Source: Typhlomys cinereus
Taxonomy: Eukaryota; Chordata; Mammalia; Rodentia; Platacanthomyidae
Assembly: GCA_023101885.1 (NCBI GenBank)
Contig: JALPQD010000224.1
Location: forward strand, 2,632,696 to 2,696,695
Length of the DNA stretch: 64,000 nt
Direction: 5' to 3'
Below, one piece after another: positions 1 to 10,863 of the stretch (positions are counted from its first letter, which is position 1; the number at the start of each line of letters is the position of its first letter). Position numbers and translations under genes: made by a program. A model generated the notes under the pieces. That model searched no databases. It saw only the letters and a program-made list of their open reading frames with translations, and was not told where the DNA came from.

Positions 1-538
1 ACACAGTGCCCTCTGATACACACAGACATATACACACATGTACGCACATTCACACCTACACCCCCCCAAACGCTAGTGTTTTCACTTCATTTTATGAAAA
101 GAATGCATTATCTTGGGAATAAATTCATCAATTACATGCTTCTAAAATCAGGGCACTGTGGATGTGGCTGTTGGTCCATCTTCCAGGAGGCCGCAGCTCG
201 GAAGCCTGTTTCTCCTAGAAACTCTGCACCAACATGTTGGAAGCGACGAGGATGCTGTCTCCACTGGGAGCAGGGCTAGAAGGTGAGCATGTAATTGTCA
301 CTCAGAGAGTTACATAGGGGCCAAGGTTGGAGAGAGATAATCTGGTGTTTCAGAATACAGCAGCAGAGTTGGGTGAAGTTCAGAGATACCATCTACATGC
401 CAAGTGTGGTGGCAGGAGGATAACTTCAAGTCTGAGCCAGTCTGGTCTACACAGCAATTTCCTGGCTAATCAGTGACACACAGCAAGACCTATTTTTAAA
501 AGCCATACAAAGAAACAACAACAAGATATGAATGGGAC
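1..538. other. No gene; old B1-like SINE remnant at about 395-505
   Basis: The first 540 bases hold no convincing coding sequence. A short CA-rich tract opens the window (about 18-60). Around 395-505 the words 'ccaagtgtggtggcaggagg' and 'tctgagccagtctggtctac' followed by 'cagcaagac' read as a decayed plus-strand B1-like SINE. The rest looks like unique sequence. Confidence 0.4.
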
Positions 539-840
539 TGGGGAGATGGCTCAATCAGTAAAGCGTTTGCTGCGAAGACATGAGGATCTCAGTTCAATTC
601 CCAGCACCTGTGTAAAAGCAGGGTGTGGCTGCACAGGCCTGTAATCCCAACAGATATAGAGGCAGCAGGATCCCTGAGCTTGCTGGTCAGCCAGACTATC
701 TGAGTCTCTGAAAAGTAAAAGAATCTGTCTTAAAAAAAATAAGGTGGAAAGAGATTGAGGAAGACATCTGATATCCACTTCTGCCTTCACATGGATGAAT
801 ACATATGTGTGCCCTTCACATTTCACCCTTGCACAAAAAG
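539..840 (+). mobile_element. Old B2-superfamily tRNA-derived SINE with B1-like middle
   Basis: It begins with the tRNA-derived head 'gggagatggctcaatcag' and carries a B-box-like stretch ('agttcaattcccagcacc'). Next comes a B1-like middle ('cctgtaatcccaacag'), an A-rich patch at 731-742 and the common tail wording of these composite elements. It is clearly diverged from the younger copies elsewhere in the window. Confidence 0.6.
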
Positions 841-1949
841 ACACAAATCCATGTCCCATTTATAATGATGTTAATTTCAGAATCTGTCCAGCCACAGGCC
901 CATCTCTGTGGTTTGGGAAAGAATGTGTCTCTTTACCTGTTGGCCTTCACCGTGAAGGCAGACGCTCTAGGTCACTACCCAGATGAGTGGCGGTTGTCGG
1001 ATTGCATTTGCCCTGTTTTCTAGAATTCTGCTGGAACTCTGTAGCAGGTAACATGCCTCCCCAGGCTGAGAGCAGCAGTCTGAGCTTTGGGGGCTTTCAC
1101 AGAGTAGATAAAAAGGAGCTTCTCTATATACAGCAACAAATCTGCTGAGTCTATCGACTCTGGAAGGAGCGTGGGTCTTTCTCATTTCCTGAGGCTTGAA
1201 AGTTCCAGATGGACCCTGAGCACACATCTTCTGTGACAAAAAAGGAACTGCTCTGGACTGTGGGTCTGGTTCCATCACGCATAGCTGTACTTACGAAAAC
1301 TTAAACACAACCTGTAATTAAGACACCCCCTGTTAGTTATTGGTTCAGATAGATTCAGGGTTTTTTCCTATATCTTTTTTTCTCAGGGAAATTAGAAATA
1401 GGGTGGAAAGGAAAGAAAGCACCTCTGGTAATGATTTTAAAAAAATCACGGGGCACCATTCAGACTCACAGCTGGCTGAAAACTGGAGTTAAATTGACAT
1501 TTTTCATGCTCTGCATCACTAATCTGGTGGCTGATGTTCTCTCACTCATGTTTTAATTCAAAAGCGTCATACAGGCTTCTGAGAAAGTAACTTCACTTTT
1601 GTGCCTCTTGCCTTACCGTCCATTGTTCAAAAAAAAAAAAAAAAAAATGGAAAGCCAGATCTGTCACAGTCAGATCTGCAATGGCCTCCACAGGCCCCTT
1701 GAGTTTATGGTTGAGTTCAATTGATGCTTCTGGGGAGCTGCTGGAGCCCCTAAGAGGTGGGACCTAACGGGAGGAAGTGAAGTCACCCTCGGTGTACCAC
1801 CAAGATCCTGAGCCTTTTTTCTCTTTCTGCCACCTGGCCACCCAGAGGCAGTAAACTGCCACAAACTCAAAGCAACAGGGAAAAAGGTGTGAACTGAAAC
1901 TACGAAAACCTAAATAAACCTTTCCTCCTTTGAAGTCAACTGTGTCAGG
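841..1949. other. No gene recognised
   Basis: About 1.1 kb with no coding pattern or repeat that I can name. A poly-A run at 1630-1647 may be the tail of an unrecognised retroposon. Short open frames here have no family resemblance I can see. Confidence 0.4.
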
Positions 1950-2195
1950 CTGGAGAGATGGCTCGGGGGTTAAGACTTTGTCTCACAAGCAGAGAGTCCT
2001 GAGTTTGAATCCCAGGTCCCAGGTTTAAAAAAAAAAAAACAAAAACGCCAGGCAGACACAGTGGTGGCCTGAAAGGTCTGTCCTCATGGGCGGAGCCAGA
2101 GTGAAGCAAAAAGAAGGTAGAAGCAACCCAGGATGGTTCCGAAAGTCACCCTTCAGTCTCCACAGGGACATAGAATGTCCTCTGATACAGACATA

Positions 2196-2229
<34 letters not shown>

Positions 2230-2245
2230 AAATAAATAAAGTTAT
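1950..2245 (+). mobile_element. B2-type tRNA-derived SINE
   Basis: The head 'ggctggagagatggctcg' is followed by a B-box-like 'gagtttgaatccc', an internal A-run (2027-2039), the family body, a (CT)n run at 2197-2226 and an A/T-rich end with 'aataaataaa'. Same family as 20178-20462 but more diverged. Confidence 0.75.
2197..2226. repeat. (CT)n dinucleotide tract
   Basis: An almost pure CT run of about 30 bases within the 3' part of the SINE that begins at 1950. These SINEs regularly carry a microsatellite at this position. Confidence 0.9.
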
Positions 2246-2591
2246 TTTTATAAACTTTGTATTATAAAGTTATAGTTACAAAGTTAATCTCAGACGCTTT
2301 GTCACTTTCCCCCTTTCTTCCCTGTTCCATTCCGGGGGGGGGGCTCATACATTGCCTGACATACTGCTGGTTCTTGGAGTCAACTACATGTACAGACTAA
2401 TTCACCTTCTAAGATAAAACAATATTAATAGCTCTCGAGCATTTCCTTCACAGAATCGTTTTTTAAAGGAGCAACTCATTTATTTATATTAGCAGAAAAA
2501 CGAGCATTATGTTATGGATTTGCTTACTCAAAATTTCATTGATATTGGGCAACCTTAAATTTCAAACACGGGTAATTTTTAAAAATTTTTT

Positions 2592-2836
2592 TAACATTTT
2601 TTATTATTATTTCCGCTCATACAAACTTAATAGGTAGACCAGTTCCCTCCCCCCTCTCCTCCCCCTGAACCCCCTGTTCCCTTCCCTCCCTCCCCGTCTC
2701 CCAGTGCCTCCCCCCCAATTCCCAGAGAGTCCTTTCTTGTGCATGCCTAACTCTCCTCTTGGTCCTCCTCTCCGATGACGTACAGGGGCCCAGTGGCATT
2801 TCCCTGAACCCTTTCTCGTGTTCCCCTTAAGCATTA
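2592..2836 (-). mobile_element. L1 3'-end fragment (5'-truncated)
   Basis: T-rich sequence, then 'tttccgctcatacaaactta' and a pyrimidine-rich stretch that matches, read on the minus strand, the 3'UTR of the young L1 at 26119-32803 (compare 26160-26405). About 245 bases of the element remain. The CT-rich block on the plus strand is the G-rich tract of the L1 3'UTR; open frames across it are not genes. Confidence 0.85.
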
Positions 2837-4195
2837 CCCGTGGTTAATTTTGATAAAGACAGAGGAATGTGGCTTGATGGAAGAGCACTTAGCTGCGTGT
2901 GTGAGTCCCCCCCCATGGTTGATCCTCAGGACTAGGAGAAGAAAATGCACGAGAGTAAAGCGCTACGTGTTGTTAGTCTTCGTGTCCTAGCCGGTGTGTC
3001 TGCTGATCCAGGCTAAATATGAGTGTTTGGAGTCAGCTGAAAGGAACAAGCCATGGCCTGGACCATCTTCTCAGCTTTGGGGAGGTTCTGTGCTCTCGAG
3101 GAGAGGGCCATGAAGGGCTGCGGAGGATTCCCCGGGCTCTCGGGCACCAGTGTCTGCTTCTGTCGCTTACAGGGCCTGCCAGTGATCTACTTCCTCACCC
3201 ACAGACCCTAGAGTAGGAACTTAGGGGCCTTCCATCATCTGCTCCATCAAAGAGTCAGGAGGAGGTTGGTGTGGGATATCTGAAGTGGTCTTCCTTTCCC
3301 CTGCAGTTTCTCCTCCCAACTCCTTAGCTAACCTGGAGGAGCTTAATTAACACATGCATAAATTAAGATCTCCCTGGCGTTAATATTCTATAATTATTCT
3401 GAGGACAGCAAAGACTGATGAACTCCAACTGCTTCTTCCAAACTTCTAATTTTTCCATTCAGACTAAGCTAAAGCTTATTTTGCTTGGCAAAATTATATT
3501 ACAGATAAGTGTAATTTAAAAAGAGAGCACAGAAGAAGCACTTGCAACATCCATGGGGCAAAAATGTCAATGTGCTAACTGGAAACCATTTTATCTTTTA
3601 AGTTCATGACACAAGAAATTTCAGTTAGTGTGATAGACTAAATAATGATAACTTTTCTGCCTTTTTTTTCAACAAGTATTTACTGATCCTGTCGGTGGAC
3701 CTGGCATTGTGGTAATGCCAAGAAACAGCAATATGGAGTCAGTAGAACAGGTGTGATGTGTGTAGTGTCTCCTTGGCATTGAAACGGTCCATTCTGCACA
3801 GCAAGCAGCATGCTGTGTGTTAGAAAGTTGGTTGTGCCTGCAGGTAAACAATGGGGCAGGGGTGGAGATGGGGAGAGATTTCCATGGTGCCATCACCTGT
3901 GCGGTGGGCTTCTCAGTGACTTAGTTGCCCGTCACCCATGCTGCTGAAAGTCACCCCAGTTCATTTACTGGCTTACCAAAGTGGACTTAGATGGAGTTGT
4001 TATTGGACTGTGCTTGCCCTAATCTGGGGTGAATAGAAATACCAACACCACTACATGCTAATTTAAAATGAAAGTGCAGCAAAAGAAATATCTTGGAGTA
4101 TTGCTTAGCTTTGCCGTTCTTGGCTAACCTCCACCAAGTAGATATAGCTATGTCTACATATACATGTACACAAATGAAATGTGCCTACTACATAT
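2837..4195. other. No gene recognised
   Basis: About 1.36 kb of apparently unique sequence. I see no coding signature, RNA gene or repeat that I can name. Confidence 0.4.
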
Positions 4196-4199
4196 ACCT

Positions 4200-4620
4200 A
4201 TGCATGGGTAGATGATTGATAGAAAATGATAATAGATATAGAACAAATGAGCTGATAGGATGATAAAGTATAGGTAGATGAGCTGATAGATAATAGACAG
4301 ACAGACAGATAGATAACTGGGGATTGGTTCAGTCTGAACAAATCAGTAAAGTTTGACCAGAAGAAGGAAGATAGATGATAGATAACAGGTATAGATACAT
4401 GGTACATGATGGATAGGTAATAAATTGGCTAATAGAGAAACAGATGATAGATAATAGATGAGCTATTAGGCAAAAGATAGACAGGTAAGTAATAAATGAG
4501 ATGATAGACTGATAATAGATAATAGATGAGTTGATAAAAGGGTAGATGGATAAATGGATAAAAGATACTAGACAGATAATAATAGATGAGCAGATAGAAA
4601 GACAGATGAGAGAGAGATTG
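4200..4620. repeat. Degenerate GATA/TAGA tetranucleotide tract
   Basis: About 420 bases dominated by imperfect 'gataga' and 'tagatgat' words, interrupted at about 4315-4375 by unrelated sequence. It ends in a purine-rich GGAA/GGGA stretch (4610-4660). The open frames crossing it, with serine/isoleucine/tyrosine-rich products, are by-products of the repeat. Confidence 0.85.
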
Positions 4621-5460
4621 GAAGGAGGAAGGGAGAAAAGGGAGAGAAGGAGGGGAAAAAGCCACGCCTTCAAGCAGCTCAGAGGTGCTGAACGGCAGGT
4701 CTGTTCCGATGCGTGCTAAACACAGGCGCATGCACGCTGTATAGTTAATAAGCACAGTGAATCTTGGTTGTCATGGGGTGGAGTCGGAGAGATGCTCAGG
4801 TCTGACTGGCTGAGGTTTACGAGTGAGCAGAGGAGGACTCCTTGGGGCAGCATCTTAGCACAGACAGCTCCAGACAGAGGACAGAAGCGGCAGGAGCACT
4901 GGGCATTCTTCTCCGGCACAGTCGCAGGTTCTTAGACCTTGCCTGGGGCCCTGACTGTGAACATATGAGGGAGTTTTTCCTTCCACAGAAAATAAAAGGA
5001 ACAGGGTATTTGCACCTCTGGATACAGTGTTTAAATCCATCAAACACATCGTTGCTGCCGGTGCGGCGGCTCAGGCCTGTAAGTGCAGCAGCACTCCGCA
5101 GGCTGAGGCAACCTGGGCTACATACCAAGCTCCAGGTTATCCTGGGATCCGCTCCTTCCATTCAGCCTTCGTCCTGCGGAGCATCTAACAGGCAGCTTCT
5201 AACCTTGTCCCACAGCTCCTGATCTGCCCAGCTGCAGGCTTGATGTGCGGCATGGTGCATCACGTGACACCTGACAGCCAATCAGCCTGCGCACAGGCTT
5301 CTGAAGAGATCTTGGGTACAGGGGCAAATTCTTTTCCTTCTCCTGGTCATGCTTTACTAACGTGCTCACATCAAACTCACCATCAGCCGTGCATGTCCCC
5401 CTGAAGGAAGCTTATCTGATGAACGGGTCACATCTCAGACCCCCATTCCAAAATGAGGCA
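4621..5460. other. Mostly unique; B1-like SINE remnant at about 5050-5160
   Basis: No gene is evident. Around 5050-5160, 'ggcggctcaggcctgtaagt', 'caggctgaggcaacctgggc' and 'caagctccaggttatcctgg' read as an old plus-strand B1-like SINE. The rest is unassigned. Confidence 0.45.
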
Positions 5461-5510
5461 AGAAAGAAGGAAGGAAGGAAGAAAGAGGAAGGAGATGAGA
5501 GGCCAGTAAG
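5458..5510. repeat. Purine (GGAA/GAAA)n tract
   Basis: A run of imperfect 'ggaa' and 'gaaag' units. It is a low-complexity tract. Confidence 0.75.
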
Positions 5511-5674
5511 CAGGAGAAAACGTTAAGAAGGAGCGCATGGGCGGAGGGAGCACCCACCTCTGGAAGCACGTCGTGGGTCACAGAAGTCACGCAGAGTGAC
5601 CCATGAGATCTTTAGCAGTCCTCCCATATCGTGATAAAGAGGTCAAGATTCAGTCACCTGCGGTCACCATGAGA

Positions 5675-5846
5675 ATCAATAGCAAGATGTCCTGCTCTGG
5701 GGTTTCCCAGGTTCTGCCTTCCAGGGCTAGAGGTACAGGCTACCACCATTTCTGCCTGGTGTTTTTATGTGGGAGCTTGGATATGAACTCAGGTTCTTAT
5801 GCTTACAAGACAAAGGCTTAATCCCTGAGCCATCTCTCCAGCTCCC
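5675..5846 (-). mobile_element. B2-type SINE, minus strand, old
   Basis: It ends on the plus strand with 'ccctgagccatctctccagc', the reverse complement of the tRNA-derived head. Before this come family body words such as 'ccaccatttctgcctggtg' and 'gaactcaggttcttatgctt'. Its 3' part is missing or too diverged to bound. Confidence 0.75.
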
Positions 5847-6469
5847 CAAATTGTATCTTTTAAACAAATGTTCTAAAATTAAAAATGGCTCCTTCCTAGT
5901 CATACTAAGCGTTCCCCAACTTGAAGTAGAGTGAGTTTTATTGCTTGCCTTTCCACATACTGAAGAACTATCTGGGCATGTTGTTCACATAGACCCACTT
6001 CTGCGCCCACACACCTGTCTTGACTCCTCTGCCTGTCACCACTGCACCCCATTCTCTTGAAAACCTCTGGGAGCTTTCACCTTCCACCTGTTCCCTCTCC
6101 ACCCCGTCTCCTGCTTCCTTCTCTCTGTGGGGTTTGTTCTTTTGCTCCCCTGGAGCTGGGGTTGAATCCGGGCTCGAGCTAGGCAAACAGCTGAGCCCCA
6201 TTCCCAGCCCAGCCCTTTCCACTGCTTTAGCTGAAATGCAATTCACATCCACTCGAGCGGGACAACGTGGTGGTCTTTAGAAGATCACAAAGTCGTGGGC
6301 CACCACTGTCTTGTTCTAGAACATTTTCATCACCCGCAAAGAAAGTCGTGGACCCATGAGTAGAAATGCTGTGTCCCTGCCTCCCCCTTCACTGACAGCC
6401 ATTAACCTACTTTCTGTTTCTGTAAGTTTTTCCATAGAAATGTATGTACAAATGTATCTGTTACGGGGT

Positions 6470-6830
6470 TCAGAAGTCCACCCAATGAGGCACAGACAAT
6501 GAGCTTGACTGAAAAGGATGTTTACTGAAAGTGGGTGGAACAGAACTGAAGCCTCAAGACTCCTCCCGAGTTCTGGACCTTAAATGGAGCTTTAGGACTC
6601 CGGGACTCCATCAGAGTTGGACCCCCGACTAAGGGCGGGGGGGGGGGGGACTAAGGGTGGAGGAGGCAATTCCTACATCAATTTCTAAGTTGGTACCTGC
6701 CCTCCAGCTAGTGACTCAAGCTGGCAGTTTCAGATAGTGGTTGCAGCTGGAAACTCAGATAGGGGTGAGGGGTGGGGTGGAAACCTTGAGTGGAGGTCCT
6801 GCTGACCCAAGGCTGTAACTATGAAACCAA
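6470..6830 (-). mobile_element. Possible solo LTR of an endogenous retrovirus
   Basis: The block starts at an abrupt 'tgttacggggttcagaagtc' and has no coding potential. It includes 'gatgtttactgaaagtggg', which resembles the polyadenylation/R region of an LTR read backwards, and a run of G at about 6637-6650. I could not find a confident target duplication, so this is a weak call. Confidence 0.3.
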
Positions 6831-6939
6831 GTAGTCAGCAGATAGCGAGAGAAAGTTTTGACTATCTTTTATACATAACTATCTTTATGCATAAGCAGTT
6901 TATAGAAGCCAAAAGAGTGATTAGTCTAAGGTCAAAATT

Positions 6940-7800
6940 TTTCTACAGTGTATTTTCTATAGCACACTGCACAGTTTCATCACAGTGCACAGAGAGTGGG
7001 GTTTTCCTAGACCACCACATACCCACTTTATTCGTCTACTAATGACCACATAGTCTCTTTCCACTTTGGAGCTACTGTGAACAATGTGGCTGGAAGCATT
7101 CCTTTGCTTACTTTCCTTCTTTTTACATTTGATATTCTTATTTAGCATATCAACAATGAGTTCCATTACATACTTTGCTTATTTACTTCCCATTGCCTTC
7201 CTCCCTTCTTCCGCCCCTTCAAGTGGTCCATTTTCTACTTTCATATCATACACATGTGTATTTAAATCTTGATGAAAGAAAGCATGTGATTCTTGTCTTT
7301 CTAAACATAGCTTATTCTGTTTAACATGGCAATCTTCAGTTCTGTCCAATTTTCTTGCAAATTGAAGTATTTTACTTTTTGGTTTTCAAAAAAGACCTCT
7401 CCACTGGTAGTTGGTCATCATCTTTTTCTTAAAATTAACATAAAATTAACAAGCTTCACTATGGCAGTTTTATACATATAGAATGGCATAATTCCATTCT
7501 TCTTTATTGTTTAATAAACTTTAATTTTGTATATATCTCATATTTTCTACATCTGTTGATCTGCCGATGATTAGTTAGATAGACTGGGAAATTTTGAATT
7601 CTTCCCTCCCTGATTTCTTCAAAATACATTGCTCAGTTTCGGAGTATCTAGTTTTTGTGGTTTTTCTTGCTAGTTATGACATTCTACGATGAGCTGATAA
7701 GGTATATGAAAATATTTCCATCATTTTGTGTATTTGTTAAGACTTGCTTCGTGACCTAAAATGTGATCTGCTTTCAAGAAAGTTCTGTGGGCTGTTGAGA
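6940..7800 (-). mobile_element. Old L1 fragments, minus strand
   Basis: Words such as 'ctttggagctactgtgaaca' are typical of antisense L1 ORF2 and 3'-region sequence. There is no open frame. The same old element seems to continue at 8300-8690 and 8876-8941 and, beyond L1 copy A, at 17229-17640; later insertions cut it up. Confidence 0.55.
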
Positions 7801-7826
7801 TGTTGGAGGGATATCCTGCAGCTGCC

Positions 7827-8298
7827 TGTCTCATCTCAGCTGTCAATCTGATTGGATCTGGGTGGGTCTGTGAGGGAATTTACTGGAAGGATTAACTGAG
7901 GGGAGAAGACCTTCCTTAGAGTGGGCAGGTCCTTCTGGCCCGTCCAGACACAAAGAGGTCTGAAGGTGAAGCAGGATTGATGCTGTCTTCCTGCTTTCAT
8001 ACCTTGCTGGCAGGAGCACCTACCTTGTTGCTGCCGCTGCCGCCGCCGCCGCCGCTGCCATCTTTCACTGACATCAGATTCAGCTTCTTCCAGTGGCGTC
8101 TCTCCAGGACTCCCCCCCCCAACCTTCACTGCCAGCTGGCGACTGCTGAGGCATCCAGTTACACTGAACATCTACCGGTCCTCAGTCTGTGCAGCGTGCA
8201 GACAGCTCCGCTCTTATCATGTAAGCCAATTTAATCAATTCCCTTTGCCATAGATATCTGTTCTGTTCATCCCTTCCCTAGAGAACCCCGACCAGACA
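7827..8298 (+). mobile_element. Solo LTR-like element (ERVL-type, 'tgtcaa' family)
   Basis: It shares its layout with 47061-47555: near the start 'ctgtcaatctgattggatct' and 'gggtgggtctgtgagggaat', and near the end 'gtaagccaatttaatcaatt' and 'cctagagaaccccgacc'. It starts TG and ends CA at the coordinates given. I did not find a matching 5-bp flank, so the ends are approximate. A (GCC)n run lies at about 8032-8060. Confidence 0.5.
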
Positions 8299-8690
8299 GT
8301 GTCTGTTATGCTTATGTGATTTATGACACAGTTTACTCTGAATTACTCTTATCTGCATGGCCTCTCTGTCAAGGAGAGTGGGACACTGGCCACGCCCACC
8401 ATCATGGCCTCGGGATCCATTTGTCCTTTGAAGGCCACTAGTGTTTGTTTTAACAGAACTGAGAACCTGGACTTATATTGCCTGCAAATATTTATAATTG
8501 TTATCAACTCCTTTATTAACTGTAGTGGTTTTCTTTCTCTTCAAACTGACTTTGGTTTGATTGTCAAATATTAGGAAAGCCATGCTAGCTTGATTTTGGT
8601 TTTCATTTGCTTATTCAATTGACTTTCACTCTCCATGTTCAGTCTGTGAGGTGGATCTTGCTTTTAATCTATTTAGACTTTTTACTTTTT
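8299..8690 (-). mobile_element. Old L1 fragment
   Basis: AT-rich antisense L1-like sequence without open frames, for example at 8560-8600 ('ttgtcaaatattaggaaagc'). It is one piece of an old element that continues after the SINE at 8690-8875. Confidence 0.4.
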
Positions 8691-8705
8691 TACATTTTTA
8701 TTTAT

Positions 8706-8741
<36 letters not shown>

Positions 8742-8875
8742 ATATGGCCTCTGTGGAGATCAGAGCTTTTGGGGGAGTTAGCTCTTTCTTCTACTTCGTG
8801 GACTCTAGGTTTTGAACTCAGATTGTCAGGCTTGGTGGCAAGTGCTTTTACACGCTGAGCCACCTTGTTGGCCCT
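8690..8875 (-). mobile_element. B3/B2-like SINE with (GT)n, minus strand
   Basis: A T-rich start is followed by (GT)n at about 8707-8741. The body reads 'ctctgtggagatcagagctt' and 'ggttttgaactcagattgtc', and it ends at the reverse-complemented head 'cacgctgagccaccttgttg'. This is the layout of a minus-strand B3-type element. Confidence 0.65.
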
Positions 8876-10599
8876 GGTCTGTATTATTTAATTTGAGAAT
8901 TAAGACCATTTACATTTCAGGTCATTATTAGAAGAGGTTTTTTTTTTTTATTTCTTCCACTTATACAAAGTTGATAAGTACCCCATTCCCCTCCCTACCT
9001 CCACCCCTCCCTGGACCCCCTTGCTCCCTCCTCCCTTTTCCCCTCCCCCCCTTCTTTTCTCCCAGTGCCCTCTCCCCCCCCCCCTATTCCTGGAGCATCC
9101 TTTAGTGTGCATGTCAAACTTCCCTCTGGGTCCTCCTCTCTGATGAGGTGTAAGGACTCAGTAGCATTGCCAAGAGCCCTTTTTTGTGTTCCCCTTTAGA
9201 ATAGGAACACTATTGTGGCTGTTAATCTCTTGCCTCTAAGGATCCTAGTGCCTGTGATCCATGCTAGACTTTGGGGGTTCAATGGTATGTTGGTCATTGC
9301 GCAGGTCATGAAAAGTTCTATTATGATTACTTCGGCCCTAACTTGTGTGGAGTGTCTTGCATGTCGTTGCTCCTCTCCATCTTTAGGCTCTTACAATCTT
9401 ACCGCTCCTTCTTCCATGAATTTCCCTGCGCTTTAAGAAGGGGAGAGATTAAGCTGGCCTGGTTCCACGTGGTTGATATAGAGTCTCTGATTTTCTGAAT
9501 TATGGTTTGTTGATTTTTTTTCAGTTTTGCTGCTCCTGCGCCGCCCTTCACTCCATCCTGATGGGTACTGGATGTCACCCCCTAGTCAGAGATAAAAGGC
9601 TGTTAAAATAGAGTCTTATTATAAGAGTAGATTCAAAGGTAGATGGAATAAGAGTAGGAGACCACAGTGAGGGGGGGAGGGTCAGCCTCCCATTTGCAAG
9701 ATGGTTAACTTCTATCTGCCAGACGGTATACCCTCCCTTTCTGGTGAGATCATACCCTATCAGTTGCAAGTGACCAGGAAGGAAAGTCTGTGAGCTTAAC
9801 CAGATGTCTCATTACTTATTTGCAGCCACTGAATGGTGGCCTATTTTCTCTGCTGTAGCATGATCCCCTCTCTCCTTGTTTTTGGGCCCTCCATTCCCTT
9901 CCCTCCCTGCTTATAATCTTTGCAATTACCATAGGTATTACAGAGATTTATTTTTGAGTGTGTCTCTAAGTGGGTTTGGTACTAGGATCCACCTATTATG
10001 GAATACATATGGCGCTTAACTTTCTGTGTCTGGGATATTTCACTCAATATAATTTTTTCTAATTCCATCCATTTCCTGGCAAATTTCATTAATTCATCTT
10101 TTTTGATGGCTGAGTAGTATTCCACTGTACAAATGTACCACATTTTCCTTATCCACTCGTAAACTGTTGAGCATTTGGGTTGGTTCCATGACTTTGCTAT
10201 TGTAAACAGTGTTGCTATGAACATGGTTGTGCTTGTGCTATTGAGGTGAATTTTTGCTGTGTGTGGGATTATTCCCAAAGTGGAATAGCAGGGTCATATG
10301 GCATTTCAATCTTTAACTTTTTTAAGAATTACCAGGTGGTTCACCAGAGTGGTTGTATAAGCCTGCATTCCCACCAGCAATGCAGGAGAGTTCCCTTCTC
10401 GCCACATCCTCTCCAGCATTTGTTGGTGTTTGTATTGTGGATTTTTGCCATCCTGACCAGGGTGAGATGGTATCTCAGGGAGGTTTTGATTTGCATTTCC
10501 TTGATGGCTAAGGATGTGGAGCATTTTTTAAAATATTTGTTAGACATTTCATTTTTTTCCCCTGGTAAAGTTTCTTTTAAGTTCCAAAGCTCATTTTTT

Positions 10600-10863
10600 T
10601 AAAAAAATTTTATTTATTTATTTATTCATTGTGTGTGTGTGCGTGTGTGAATGTGTGTAGAACCACAGGCGAATTCGGGAACCACCATGGACCACCTCCA
10701 CCTCCTCCTTGTTTACTCTGCCCTGGGATTCACAGGCTCTGCCCTACCAGGACCAGAAATGCAGGCTGCCCCCGCTTTTGCCTGGCGTGGGGTCTAGGAT
10801 CCGAACTCAGGACCTTCCACCTGCAAGGCAGAGTCTTAACCCCTGAGCCACCTCTCCAGCCCC
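10600..10863 (-). mobile_element. Young B2-type SINE in L1 copy A
   Basis: Minus-strand SINE whose plus strand ends 'cacctctccagcccc', the reverse complement of the head. It contains GT-rich sequence (10630-10659) and 'aaccaccatggaccacctcc', diagnostic of the young subfamily here. The 16-bp duplication 'ccaaagctcatttttt' flanks it at 10584-10599 and 10864-10879. It inserted after the L1. Confidence 0.92.

Noticed and set aside
4198..4755. Minus-strand frames of 69-114 codons rich in Ser, Ile, Tyr and Leu
   Set aside because: Translation of the GATA-type repeat.
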